64,000 nt of DNA from Parascardovia denticolens DSM 10105 = JCM 12538 (GCF_001042675.1 NZ_AP012333.1:1826858-1890857); one strand, 5' to 3'. Counted from the stretch's first letter, positions 36,304 to 45,426 are shown. Notes: generated by a model from the sequence alone, not told the origin. A program made the numbers and translations.

Positions 36304-36318
36304 GGCAGCCTCCTTCCA

Positions 36319-37836
36319 TCAAAAAACTTGCGTCCCCATTATGTGCGCCGATTTCACAAAAGAACAGTTCAGAGGGGTCACGCCTTTCTCCAACCATTTT
36401 TGACGCAACCGTGCCCTGGTCTCTTCCGTCACCTGCAAGCCAACGGCGATTCCGCAATCACCGCCGCCTGCGCCGGAAACCTTGGCCGCCAGGCTCAGCT
36501 CATTCGCGCTTTCAATCAGATCGGTCAAAGCATCGGTCTCGATTCTATCAGCCGCGGGAACCATGGTCGCCAGCCATGCGGAAAGATGCGCCATTTGAAT
36601 GCGGGCATCATCAATATCGCGAATCTGAGCCAAAAGCAGGGCGGCGTAAGAGGACTGCGAAGAAAACGCCGGGCAATCCTGGTCGTCTTCCCCGGCCTGC
36701 CTGGCGTCATCGGTATGATCCACCTTTTCACGTCCAGCGGGAACAGGATTTTTGAGAAGATCCCCACCACAGACGAAGCCAGGATGTTTCAGGCGAAAAG
36801 ACTCCACCTCCTGTTGCGAGCGCATGAAGGATTCCACGATTTTTTCAGTCTCTTTGCAGTAAGACCTGAAATCCCGGGGATGCGATTCCTTAAAAACCCT
36901 TACCGCCTGCACCAAATGGGAGGAAGAGGCGGGAGAACCGGTCCAGCCGATGAAGAAATCAAGCTCAGGCGCCAGGTCAAACGGTTTGATAACAAGCTTC
37001 GGCCATGGCAAGGCGACCAAATCAGCTATGGGCAACGCGCGGTTTTTCTGCAGCCATCCCCTGCTCGGACGCGAGTAGCAGAGAGGGCGGCCGAAGGAAC
37101 AGACGGCGATGTCGCCGCCGGAACCGTTGTCTTTCAGAGCCAGCAAGGTTGCCATAGCCAACTTGTAGACGATGACTTCACGTGAGGCGTCTCCGGGATT
37201 TTCCGATGATGGCTGCGGCGTTTTTTCTTTGGAAGGCCATCCGCAGAATTCCAGCAAGACGGATATGACGGCGACGATAGAGGCTCCGGATGAGCCGAAA
37301 CCGTACTTGCGGCCGGAGACGCAATCGTCCAGATCGGAGTCCACGAACACTGTTCCCGGTCGAAGGTCGATCCCCTGGGAAACCAAAAATGCGAGACAAA
37401 TCCGAGCGGCCGCCTCCACCGTCGCCAGGGGGGCCTTCCCCGTTTTCCGCCGGGCCAGGGAATCCCTCACCGCCTGGGGGGACAAAGCGGCAGGCCCCTG
37501 ATGCCTGTCCTCGTACTCGGCAAGGTCGATTCGGCTCTGTTGATCGGGGAAAAGGGAGGAGGCGAGGGTCATGGCCCTGGGGGAGCCCATGCCGGACTCG
37601 GGGGATTCGTTCCCGTCCGACTCACAGGGACCATCCTCTTCCGGTCCGCGAGGGCCGTCTTCTGAGGCTGTCGCGGTCAAATACCGGGACACCGGAGCCA
37701 CAATCGCCGGATATCCTTCCACTACGGCGTATTCCCCCAGCAGATAGAGCTTCCCCGGCACATGGACGGTCACTCGATCCGGGGTCATAGGGAAGCCGCC
37801 GGGAGCATTTTGAGAAGCGGAAGGAGGGGTCATCAT
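36319..37836 (-). CDS. mvaK2: Phosphomevalonate kinase (GHMP family)
   Basis: Second kinase of the mevalonate pathway. VHVPGKLYLLGEYAVVEGYPA is the GHMP motif 1 region, KYGFGSSGAS the ATP loop (motif 2), and KVSGAGGGDCGIAV motif 3. 505 residues, longer than the 330-370 of many bacterial enzymes because of low-complexity insertions (around residues 60-80 and after the ATP loop, where SKEKTPQPSSENPGD stands). Two adjacent ATGs (37836, 37833) may serve; AGCAGG lies just upstream. It follows mvaD after a 157-base gap that carries short tandem repeats. Confidence 0.92.
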   Translation of the reverse strand: MMTPPSASQNAPGGFPMTPDRVTVHVPGKLYLLGEYAVVEGYPAIVAPVSRYLTATASEDGPRGPEEDGPCESDGNESPESGMGSPRAMTLASSLFPDQQSRIDLAEYEDRHQGPAALSPQAVRDSLARRKTGKAPLATVEAAARICLAFLVSQGIDLRPGTVFVDSDLDDCVSGRKYGFGSSGASIVAVISVLLEFCGWPSKEKTPQPSSENPGDASREVIVYKLAMATLLALKDNGSGGDIAVCSFGRPLCYSRPSRGWLQKNRALPIADLVALPWPKLVIKPFDLAPELDFFIGWTGSPASSSHLVQAVRVFKESHPRDFRSYCKETEKIVESFMRSQQEVESFRLKHPGFVCGGDLLKNPVPAGREKVDHTDDARQAGEDDQDCPAFSSQSSYAALLLAQIRDIDDARIQMAHLSAWLATMVPAADRIETDALTDLIESANELSLAAKVSGAGGGDCGIAVGLQVTEETRARLRQKWLEKGVTPLNCSFVKSAHIMGTQVF

Positions 37837-37975
37837 ACCTGCTTTCGTACTTTATGGCCTTAACGGGCTTAATGGTTTTGGTGGTTAATAATCTTAAAGG
37901 TCCTGCCGGCCTGGGGCCAAAGAAGGGAACCGGCCTGCCAAAGTCTAACAGGGATCTGACAGAAGTCTGACAGGT

Positions 37976-38001
37976 TCAGACGGTGCAGACGGTTCAGACG
38001 G
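37976..38001. repeat. Three 9-base tandem repeats with CAGACGG core
   Basis: CAGACGG occurs at 37977-37983, 37986-37992 and 37995-38001, a period of nine. The block starts in the gap and runs into the last codons of mvaD. A related decay of TCTGACAG copies lies just to the left (about 37955-37973). Probably slipped-strand repeats; no function assigned. Confidence 0.6.
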
Positions 38002-39070
38002 AAGGCTCCCCATAAAGCTGGGACCATCGGGCGAAATCCAGGGAGATCGGCCCCGGTCCACTGGTCGACTGGAAAAGAGCGGCCTGAGGGAAACGTTCCC
38101 GCAGCCGACGGGAGATCTCTTCCATCTGGCTTTTACGACAAAGGATTTTCACGTTCGGGCCTGCGTCCATGGTGAAATAAGCCGAAACGCCTTCTTGCCG
38201 CATAGCCCACACGAATTCGATGACCTCCCAGGAGCGGGCGGTCAGATAAGTGAGGGGAGGGTCCGCGGAGAACATGGTGGCATGGAATTTCATCGCGTTC
38301 GCCTCCATGGCCTGGCCGATCAAATCCACATCCCGGTTTGCGATCCCCTCCAGAACACGCTGAAGATCGCGCTCGGAAGCCTGGCGCCACAAAGGGTAGA
38401 AGGCGGAGGTCTCCGCCGTGTGTTTCATGCCAGCGCGGGAGCTGATCTTCTTCTTCCCCGTGCTCAAGGCGACGGCGATGAGGCCCAGGTCCCATTCCCC
38501 GTCATCAATCGGCCGGGCGAAGGAATCGGCCCCATCCTCACGCTGACCGTATGTCCACTCGACGAAGCCGCCGAAGATGCTGCGCGTGGCCGAGCCGGAC
38601 CCCTGCCGGGCGCAGGCGGACAGGGCCTGGTCCGATAAGGATCGGCCGTCCCGCCCGGGGCCAGCCAGCCCGAAGTAATCCCGCAAAGCCCAGGCCAGGG
38701 CGGCGAAAGCCGAGGAGGAGGACGCCAAGCCAGCGGCCGTCGGCACATGATTATGGCTGATGATGGTCAGCGGGGTTGCGGCTGCGGGAGTTGAGGGAAT
38801 CGGGGCAGTTGCGGAAACAGGGAAAATCCGCGCGAAATCCACGACCCTCTTCAGGGCTTCTCCTCCCTGCTCCTGGCCGTCCAGGACGAAATGCCAGCGG
38901 CCATCCGAGCTGGGCATCAGGGCCGTGTCCGTATAAAGGGAGTCCAAAGTCAGGGAAAGGCTGGGGCTGATGGGAAGAATCAGCTTCTCGTCCCGCTTGC
39001 CCCAGTATTTGATCAAAGCGATATTGGCATGCGCCCGGGCGGCGGCGAAAGGCAAGGCGTTATCAGGCAA
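37994..39070 (-). CDS. mvaD: Diphosphomevalonate decarboxylase
   Basis: Produces isopentenyl diphosphate from mevalonate diphosphate with ATP. Signatures: HANIALIKYWGKRDE at the start, TAAGLASSSSAFAALA for the phosphate loop, GSGSATRSIFGGFVEW, and MDAGPNVKILC near the C-terminus. 358 residues. The start is TTG 39070 with AGGAGG six bases upstream; it overlaps mvk by eight bases. Alternative ATG starts would remove conserved residues. Confidence 0.95.
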   Translation of the reverse strand: MPDNALPFAAARAHANIALIKYWGKRDEKLILPISPSLSLTLDSLYTDTALMPSSDGRWHFVLDGQEQGGEALKRVVDFARIFPVSATAPIPSTPAAATPLTIISHNHVPTAAGLASSSSAFAALAWALRDYFGLAGPGRDGRSLSDQALSACARQGSGSATRSIFGGFVEWTYGQREDGADSFARPIDDGEWDLGLIAVALSTGKKKISSRAGMKHTAETSAFYPLWRQASERDLQRVLEGIANRDVDLIGQAMEANAMKFHATMFSADPPLTYLTARSWEVIEFVWAMRQEGVSAYFTMDAGPNVKILCRKSQMEEISRRLRERFPQAALFQSTSGPGPISLDFARWSQLYGEPSV

Positions 39071-40190
39071 GGATTTCCTCCTCCACGGTCACTTGACTAT
39101 TCAGGGGCAGGCGCCAGGTATGGACGGCTCCGGCAGCCAGCAGGGCCTCTTTCACCCGCTTGACCCGGTCTTCCCAAGACTCCCCGGGAGCCAGCCCATC
39201 AGCGGAAGAGCTTTCCGACACCACTGCGGGATCGGCAACCAAAGCGATCATGCAGCCTCCGCGGCCGCCTCCGGTCAGCTTGGCCCCCGCGGCCCCGGCC
39301 CGGCGGGCGGCGGCCACCAGACGGTCAAGTTCGGGACTGGAAACAGCCAGGGAAGAGAGAACCTCATGGGCCTCGTCCATGATGTAGCCCAAACGGCGCA
39401 CATCCCCCTGCCGCAGGGCGCGAGCGCAATCGGCCGTCAGCTCGCCCAGGCGATCGATGTCCTTCGCCGCCTGCCGGGCCTCCCCCCGTTCTTGTGAATA
39501 AAGCAATTTATGCACATCCTCCACGGCCTCCCTCGTCCCTCCCCGAATCCCGGTGTCGGCCACGATCAGGACGCCCGGACAAGCCAGATCGAAAGTCCGG
39601 GTCTGCGCCCCACGCTCGAACCAGACGGCCTTGTCGTGAGCGGTGGCGATGGAATCCAGGCCCGAAGCGTTGCCATGGGCCACGTTTTCGCTGATCTGAC
39701 TGTAATCGAAGATCTCCTGCTCGCTTAAGATGACCCCGGAATAGGCCGCTATGGCCCGGGTCAGGGCGACGGCTACGGCGGCCGAAGACCCCATCCCCCT
39801 TTCGCGCGGGATGGTGGAGACGATGTTGATGTCGAAGCCCCCCAGCTTTTGCGGCAGGCAGAGGCGGTTATGGAGGGCGGCCTGAAGCTTCTTCAGGTTG
39901 TTGAGGTTGAACGGGGCCGATTCGAGGGGGCCGCTGTAATAGTCGCAGGTCAGGTGGAAGCGGGGGTCCAGATAGCTGCTCCCATTCGCGCTGACCGCTA
40001 CGTCAATCGCGGTGGTCATCAAAGGCAGGGCGATGGCCGGCTTGAAATGAACCACCGAATGTTCCCCAATCAGGATGACCTTCCCGTGGGCCCGGCCACG
40101 GTAAATCCGGCCAGGCTGAGCGGGGGCGGGTTCCGGCGTCTTTTCCGTCTGCGATGATAAACCTTCACTCATACTCGCCAGATTAGTCAT
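39063..40190 (-). CDS. mvk: Mevalonate kinase
   Basis: First kinase of the pathway. AHGKVILIGEHSVVHFKPA is motif 1, ERGMGSSAAVAVALTRA the ATP loop, and AGAAGAKLTGGGRGGC motif 3; NASGLDSIA is the substrate region. 375 residues. It leads the minus-strand operon mvk-mvaD-pmk-(three inserted genes)-fni. ATG 40190 is preceded by AAAGGCG, just after a hairpin in a highly structured leader. HMG-CoA synthase and reductase are not in this window. Confidence 0.95.
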   Translation of the reverse strand: MTNLASMSEGLSSQTEKTPEPAPAQPGRIYRGRAHGKVILIGEHSVVHFKPAIALPLMTTAIDVAVSANGSSYLDPRFHLTCDYYSGPLESAPFNLNNLKKLQAALHNRLCLPQKLGGFDINIVSTIPRERGMGSSAAVAVALTRAIAAYSGVILSEQEIFDYSQISENVAHGNASGLDSIATAHDKAVWFERGAQTRTFDLACPGVLIVADTGIRGGTREAVEDVHKLLYSQERGEARQAAKDIDRLGELTADCARALRQGDVRRLGYIMDEAHEVLSSLAVSSPELDRLVAAARRAGAAGAKLTGGGRGGCMIALVADPAVVSESSSADGLAPGESWEDRVKRVKEALLAAGAVHTWRLPLNSQVTVEEEILA

Positions 40191-40672
40191 GATTCTTACG
40201 CCTTTCTCTCAAGGAGAGAAGACCTCTGCAGAATCTACCCCGAAAGCGGGAAGATGGGGAGAAAAGAAGAAGGGGGCGGGAATGAAGGGGAATGAACCCG
40301 CCCCCTATGTTGAGGGCACGAAAGAAAAATGCCCTCGATTTGCCCAGAATCCGCGAGAATTCGGTGGGCATTCCGGAAAACGTTTGTACTTCCATTCTAT
40401 CGCTCAAAAAGCAAGGTTAGCCGACGACACGCGAAAAAATCACGGGATTAGGGCACATTTCGATTACAAAGAGGCGAAAATTATGGACAAATCGTTCTTA
40501 TTCCCTGTAATCTCAGCGTTTTTCGACCATAATTCATAGACTTAGGACCACAAGGGTCTTTCGGTCCGGGGAATCCGTGAGCGCGATCGATTCCCCCGCG
40601 GAATCGTTCAGAAGTTTCAGCCCGCCTGAGTCGGACCCGGGCGGGAGCAATCCAAAGGATGATGAGGACACT
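40191..40672. other. Divergent region mvk / rpf with structured mvk leader
   Basis: 482 bases without a gene. The mvk side (40200-40370) carries four consecutive hairpins, described separately. A TAGAAT box (minus strand, 40399-40394) is the only -10 candidate for mvk, without a convincing -35. The part nearer the Rpf-like gene is AT-rich (40430-40530) and probably holds its promoter. Confidence 0.5.
40204..40370 (-). promoter_or_regulatory. Candidate attenuator/riboregulator in the mevalonate operon leader
   Basis: Read on the minus strand: H1 TGCCCA/TGGGCA (40370-40341), H2 GAGGGCA/TGCCCTC (40336-40312), H3 a perfect nine-base GGGGGCGGG/CCCGCCCCC stem (40305-40272) followed by TTCTTCTTTTCTCC like an intrinsic terminator, and H4 TTCTCTC/GAGAGAA (40220-40204) ending at the mvk ribosome-binding site. 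The GGGC and GCCC arms of H1 and H2 can also pair with each other. No known riboswitch class is recognised. Confidence 0.4.
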
Positions 40673-42280
40673 ATGACACGTCGGTGGACACCGCAAAGTT
40701 TTATCAAACATCGCCGCTGGCGTGTGGGTTTGTGCGCGGCTTTCGTCTTCATCGCCTGCCTGGTGGGCTTCTTTTTCGTGGCCATGAAGACGGTGACCAT
40801 CTCCTACGATGGAAAAATCCGCACCGCCCATACCATGGCCATGACCCCGCACGGACTCCTGACCGAGCAGGGGATCCCGGTCAAATCCCACGATTTCATC
40901 ACCTCCTCCCACGGCGATCTTCTGCGTAATGGGGACACGGTGACCGTCCGCACGGCTTACCAGGCGACCATCACCATCGACGGGCAGGCGGTCTATTTCT
41001 GGACATACGCCCAAAACGCCGCGGATATCCTCAACTTCTTCAAACAGAGCGAGCGGAACGCGGTCAAGGTTTCCGTGGATATCAACAACGTCTACAACAC
41101 CCTGACCGGAGGTTTCGTCATCTCAGCCAAGGGGCCCGTTTACCTGCAGGTCGATGGGAAGAAGATCCGCGTGGCCGATGGCGACACGACGGCCGCGGCG
41201 ATTCTGGACGCCCACAACGTCCAACTGGGCAAGAACGACCGCGTGAACGTCGTCAAAGAGGGGACGGCGACCATCATGCGCGTGCAAAGGGTCTCCTATG
41301 CCACTTCGACAAAACAAGTGATCCTGCCTTACACGACCCAGCGCATCGACGACCCCTCCCTGCCCCAGGGCGCCGAAGTCATCTCCCAGGAAGGGAAGAC
41401 CGGCTTGGAGGTTGATACTTACCGCAATGTCCTCGTGGATGGGAAGGTGGAATCCTCCGCTTTGATCAAACGCGAAGTCACCTCATACGCGGTCAACGAA
41501 ATCATCTCGGTCGGCACCAAGAAGCCCCAGCCCCGGCCTTCTGCGGATGGTGATTCCTCGTCCGGGAAGGATTCCCAGAAGAAGGAGGCGGGAGACTCCT
41601 CTTCCCAGGGCCCGAACAAGTCCAGCTCCTCCCCCTCGCCACAATCGTCTGACTCTGCCTCTGGTCCCTCTTCGGGTTCAAGCTCCCCCAAGGGGGACGA
41701 TTCCCCCGGCGATGCGTCGGCGAAGAAGGATTCCGTCAAAGCGAAGTCCCAGGCCAATGAGGCGGCCCGCAAGGCGGCGGAGGCGAAGGCAGCCGCAGAT
41801 AGGCAGGCTCAGCAGAAAGCCGCTGCGAAGGCAGCCGCGGCCCGCAAAGAAGCCGAAGAAAGGGCTCGGCGTCAGCAAGAAGCCGCGGCCGCCCGTCGCC
41901 GGGCGCAAGCTGCCGCTGCGGCGGCCGCCCAAAGGGCCCAAGCCCAACAGCAAGCATCGTCCACCTGGCACGCGACCCCGGCCCAAGCCCAGGTTTACGG
42001 CCGGGCGGCGGCAGCCCAATACGGGTGGACCGGAGCCCAGTGGGACGCCGTGGTCTGGCTTTTCAACAAGGAATCCAGCTGGATGTGGTCGGCCGAAAAC
42101 CCCAGCTCCGGCGCCTACGGCATCCCCCAAGCCCTTCCCGGAAGCAAAATGGCCACCGCCGGCGCCGATTGGAGGGACAACGCTGCGACCCAAATCAACT
42201 GGGGTCTCGGTTACATCCGCGGCCGTTACGGAAACCCTCTCGCGGCCAAGGCCTATCATCTTCGGATGAACTGGTACTGA
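40673..42280 (+). CDS. Rpf/YabE-like secreted cell-wall protein (DUF348, G5, transglycosylase-like domain)
   Basis: 535 residues. One N-terminal helix (about 20-42) exports or anchors it. Three DUF348-like units (ISYDGKIRTAHTMA, ITIDGQAVYFWTYA, LQVDGKKIRVADGD) and a G5 domain (about 200-280) follow, then a Ser/Pro-rich linker, a long Ala/Lys/Arg/Gln-rich probable coiled coil and a C-terminal lysozyme-like domain with NKESSW (putative catalytic Glu) and GAYGIPQALPG. The same modules occur in RpfB. ATG 40673 is four bases after GAGGA. Role: peptidoglycan cleavage, perhaps growth resumption. Divergent from mvk. Confidence 0.9.
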   Translation: MTRRWTPQSFIKHRRWRVGLCAAFVFIACLVGFFFVAMKTVTISYDGKIRTAHTMAMTPHGLLTEQGIPVKSHDFITSSHGDLLRNGDTVTVRTAYQATITIDGQAVYFWTYAQNAADILNFFKQSERNAVKVSVDINNVYNTLTGGFVISAKGPVYLQVDGKKIRVADGDTTAAAILDAHNVQLGKNDRVNVVKEGTATIMRVQRVSYATSTKQVILPYTTQRIDDPSLPQGAEVISQEGKTGLEVDTYRNVLVDGKVESSALIKREVTSYAVNEIISVGTKKPQPRPSADGDSSSGKDSQKKEAGDSSSQGPNKSSSSPSPQSSDSASGPSSGSSSPKGDDSPGDASAKKDSVKAKSQANEAARKAAEAKAAADRQAQQKAAAKAAAARKEAEERARRQQEAAAARRRAQAAAAAAAQRAQAQQQASSTWHATPAQAQVYGRAAAAQYGWTGAQWDAVVWLFNKESSWMWSAENPSSGAYGIPQALPGSKMATAGADWRDNAATQINWGLGYIRGRYGNPLAAKAYHLRMNWY

Positions 42281-42311
42281 TCGGCACGAGCCAGACTTGC
42301 ATGAACGGACT

Positions 42312-43187
42312 ATGCATATGATCACGGAAGAATCCTCGGCCCTCTTGGGAGCGGCCGACATCAGGCGCATCGCGGCTTCGACGGGGATCAACCCCACCAA
42401 GAGATTCGGGCAGAATTTCGTGGTCGACCCCGGCACCGTCCGCCGTATAGCCCGTCTGGGAGACCTAGGGCCTGACAGCCGTGTCATCGAAGTCGGTCCC
42501 GGTTTGGGGTCCCTCACCTTGGCCCTCCTGGAGACCGGGGCCCAAGTGCTGGCGGTGGAGATCGACCCCCGCCTGGCGGACCTCCTGCCTTCGACCGTCC
42601 GAGCCCAGATGCCCCAAGCGATGAGCCGCTTCCATCTGATCCGCGAAGACGCCCTCCAGCTGGGTTTGGACCAGGTGGAGGAAATCTTCGGCTCCCCCCT
42701 GCCGCAGTTGACTTTGATGTCGAACCTGCCTTACAACGTGGCGACCCCCATCATCCTGACCCTTTTGGAACGCTTCCCCAGCCTGGCCTCCTTCACCGTC
42801 ATGGTCCAGAAGGAGGTGGCCGACCGTCTGACCGCCCAACCAGGTTCGAAGATTTACGGGGTCCCTTCGGTCAAACTGGCCTGGTACGGCCAGGCGAAAC
42901 CGGCAGGCATCGTCGGGGCCAGCGTCTTCTGGCCAGCCCCCCATGTGGACTCCGCCCTGGTCGCTTTCACCCGCTACGACCAAGGGCAGGGCCCACGAAC
43001 CGATCTGCGAGAGCGAACTTTCACCTTGGTGGACGCCGCCTTCAGCCAACGCAGGAAGACCCTTCACGCCGCCTTGAAGAAGATGGTCCCTACCGCCGCT
43101 TTCGAGAAGGCCGGAATCGACCCGACCCGACGGGGGGAGACCTTGACGATGGAGGAATTCACGCGTCTGGCCTCCGCCTGGCGGTGA
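42312..43187 (+). CDS. rsmA: 16S rRNA (A1518/A1519) dimethyltransferase
   Basis: KsgA family enzyme that dimethylates two adenines in helix 45. RFGQNFVVDPGTVRRI, the SAM motif VIEVGPGLGSLTLALL, AVEIDPRLAD, REDALQL and the catalytic SNLPYNVATPI are all present. 291 residues from ATG 42312; ATG 42318 and a TTG at 42297 are alternatives, none with a strong ribosome-binding site. It starts 31 bases after the Rpf-like gene, an arrangement common in actinobacteria. Confidence 0.95.
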   Translation: MHMITEESSALLGAADIRRIAASTGINPTKRFGQNFVVDPGTVRRIARLGDLGPDSRVIEVGPGLGSLTLALLETGAQVLAVEIDPRLADLLPSTVRAQMPQAMSRFHLIREDALQLGLDQVEEIFGSPLPQLTLMSNLPYNVATPIILTLLERFPSLASFTVMVQKEVADRLTAQPGSKIYGVPSVKLAWYGQAKPAGIVGASVFWPAPHVDSALVAFTRYDQGQGPRTDLRERTFTLVDAAFSQRRKTLHAALKKMVPTAAFEKAGIDPTRRGETLTMEEFTRLASAWR

Positions 43188-43273
43188 TGGCCCCATGCAT
43201 CGCAAACGAAAGCGTCGTGCCCCACATATGCCGAGGCTCGTTTATCATAGAAGAGAACGCAGGAGGATAACCG

Positions 43274-43915
43274 ATGCCTAAATCCACTACCAGGGAAGAG
43301 CGCGCCGAGCGCGCCCTCTATCTGCGCGACCGTCACAAGGTCGTACTCACCACCGTGATCATCGCCTTGGTCATAGCCGTCGCCATCGCCATTCCTCTGG
43401 CCATGGGCTGGATCGGATCTCCGAAGAAGGACGCCTCCGGGTCCCAGGCCAACAACTACGGGGTCCAAACCTCCTGTCTCGTGCCCGGCAAAGAGACCGC
43501 CCTCAATATGAGCGACATCCACCTGCGTGTGCTCAACGGCACCACGTACGCCGGCCTGGCCACGGCCGTCGCCCAGGAGTTCACCAACCGTGGCTTCGGC
43601 GTCCAAGGGGTGGGCGATTGGGAGTCCAAGACCACCACTAAGAACTCCATCATCTACTTCGGCCGGAACGCCATCCAAGAAGCCTACACTTTGCGGGCCC
43701 AATTCCCCAACGACGTGGTCCTGCGCATGGACGACCGCCAGGACCAGCTCTTGGACGTCGTCATCGGCGAGAATTTCAAGAACCTGAACTCCACCTCCAA
43801 GATCACCGTGACCGCGGGCAAGAAGATGCAGTCCGTGGACGGCTGCCTGAAAGCGGATAAGATGGCCAAGCTTCCCAAGGCCCAGGAACACACGGCTTAC
43901 AACCGCGGGAACTGA
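43274..43915 (+). CDS. LytR C-terminal domain membrane protein
   Basis: 213 residues: basic N-terminus, one transmembrane helix (about 24-46) and an extracytoplasmic domain with LRVLNGTTYAGLATAVAQEFTNRGFGV, the LytR_C signature, followed by two conserved-looking strands. The family is often found with envelope-assembly genes; the domain may bind wall precursors or partner proteins. It follows rsmA on the same strand. The stop overlaps the convergent pcnA stop by 19 bases. Confidence 0.85.
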   Translation: MPKSTTREERAERALYLRDRHKVVLTTVIIALVIAVAIAIPLAMGWIGSPKKDASGSQANNYGVQTSCLVPGKETALNMSDIHLRVLNGTTYAGLATAVAQEFTNRGFGVQGVGDWESKTTTKNSIIYFGRNAIQEAYTLRAQFPNDVVLRMDDRQDQLLDVVIGENFKNLNSTSKITVTAGKKMQSVDGCLKADKMAKLPKAQEHTAYNRGN

Positions 43916-45426
43916 TTGGCCCACCAGGATTGGAGCTCGGCCACCGCCGTCTCATGGTCCACGGGCCCGTTATCCATGCGGAATTCCAGCATATGCTTGT
44001 AGGCCTTCCCCACTTCCCTGCCCGGGGCCAAGCCTAAGATCTGCATGATTTGGTCTCCATTCAAGTCCGGGCGGATGGCCGCGAAATCCTCTTTTTTCTT
44101 CAGGTCCTCCACGCGCCTTTCCAACTCATCCATGGCTTGTTCGAAGGCCAGGGCCTTCCGCTTGTTCTGGGTGGTGGCGTCCGCCCGGGTCAGCCTGTTG
44201 AGCCGGTGATAGAGAGGACCGGCGTCTTTCACATACCGGCGGACGGCGGAGTCGGACCAGGGCTCATCCACGTAACCATGGAAACGCAGGTGCATATTGA
44301 CCAAGTCAGCCACGTCGTTGACGATGTGGTGGTCGAAATGCAGGGCTTTCAACCTTCGTTTGGTGATTTTCGCCCCGACGGCGTCATGATGGTAAAAGCT
44401 GACTTTGCCGTCAGGCTCGAACCGGCGGGTCCGCGGCTTGCCGACGTCATGCATGACGGCTGCCAGGCGCAGTTCCAAGTCGGGAGCGGGGACCGGCCCT
44501 TCGGCATCCGTCTCCAAGGCGATGGCCCGTTCCAAGACCTTCATGGTGTGCTCGAAGACGTCTTTATGATGATGTTGGGGGTCCATCTCCATCTGCAAGG
44601 CGGGCAGCTCCGGCAGCACATAATCGGCCAGACCGGACGCGACGAGGTTTTCCAGGCCTTTGCGGGGGTGGGCGCTCAAAAGCAATTTGACCAGTTCGTC
44701 GCGGACCCTTTCCGCCGAGACGATTTCAATCCTGTCGGCCATCCGGGCGATGGCGGCGGACGTGTCCAGGCTGATGCGGAAATCCAGCTGGGCGACGAAC
44801 CTCACCGCCCTCATCATGCGCAAGGGGTCATCGGAGAAGGACTGCTCCGGCTCCACCGGAGTCCGTAGGATGCGACGGTCCAGGTCTTCCAGACCGCCGA
44901 AAACGTCGACGAATTCCATCTCGGGCAGGCGGATGGCCATGGAATTGACCGTGAAATCGCGGCGGGAAAGGTCGCCTTCCAGGCTGTCCCCGTAGTCCAC
45001 TTCGGGTTTGCGGGAATCAGGGTCGTAGACCTCGCTGCGGTAGGTGGTCACTTCGATGGAGACTTCGGTCCCATCGGCCAGCTTTTTCAAAGTCCCTAGA
45101 GTGCCGAACTTGCGGCCCATATCCCAGAACCCGTCCCCCCACTTGCGCAACAGGGGCTCGAATTCCTCCGGTTTGGCGGAAGTGCAGAAATCCAGGTCAT
45201 GGGGGTCGCGGCCCAGAAGCAGGTCCCGGACGGGGCCTCCCACCAGGGCCAGGTCGAAGCCGGCTTGGGAGAAGACCTCCCCCAGGTCCAGAGCCACCTG
45301 AGGAAGGCGGGAGATCCGCGATTCCACGGATCCACCTTCCTGCTCATTCGCCATCGTCATGGTCGTCATGGACCGGGCCTCCGCTTCCGTCTGTTCGCCG
45401 TTCATCGTCCGCCGTTCGTCATTCAT
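43897..45426 (-). CDS. pcnA: CCA tRNA nucleotidyltransferase / poly(A) polymerase family
   Basis: Adds or repairs the tRNA CCA end. The nucleotidyltransferase head has LVGGPVRDLLLG and the metal-binding HDLDF, then RRDFTVNSMA and RMMRAVRFVAQL; a C-terminal HD domain has HTMKVLERA and VMHDVGKPRTRRF. The tRNA-Ala gene here lacks encoded CCA, so the enzyme is needed. 509 residues from ATG 45426, with about 40 polar residues ahead of the catalytic part. Synteny with the mycobacterial pcnA-mutT4-Rv3909-murJ block supports the call. Confidence 0.94.
   Translation of the reverse strand: MNDERRTMNGEQTEAEARSMTTMTMANEQEGGSVESRISRLPQVALDLGEVFSQAGFDLALVGGPVRDLLLGRDPHDLDFCTSAKPEEFEPLLRKWGDGFWDMGRKFGTLGTLKKLADGTEVSIEVTTYRSEVYDPDSRKPEVDYGDSLEGDLSRRDFTVNSMAIRLPEMEFVDVFGGLEDLDRRILRTPVEPEQSFSDDPLRMMRAVRFVAQLDFRISLDTSAAIARMADRIEIVSAERVRDELVKLLLSAHPRKGLENLVASGLADYVLPELPALQMEMDPQHHHKDVFEHTMKVLERAIALETDAEGPVPAPDLELRLAAVMHDVGKPRTRRFEPDGKVSFYHHDAVGAKITKRRLKALHFDHHIVNDVADLVNMHLRFHGYVDEPWSDSAVRRYVKDAGPLYHRLNRLTRADATTQNKRKALAFEQAMDELERRVEDLKKKEDFAAIRPDLNGDQIMQILGLAPGREVGKAYKHMLEFRMDNGPVDHETAVAELQSWWANQFPRL

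Noticed and set aside
40189..40539. 116-residue + strand frame between mvk and the Rpf-like gene
   Set aside because: No start signal at a usable distance, Lys-rich low-complexity product, and it covers the structured mvk leader.
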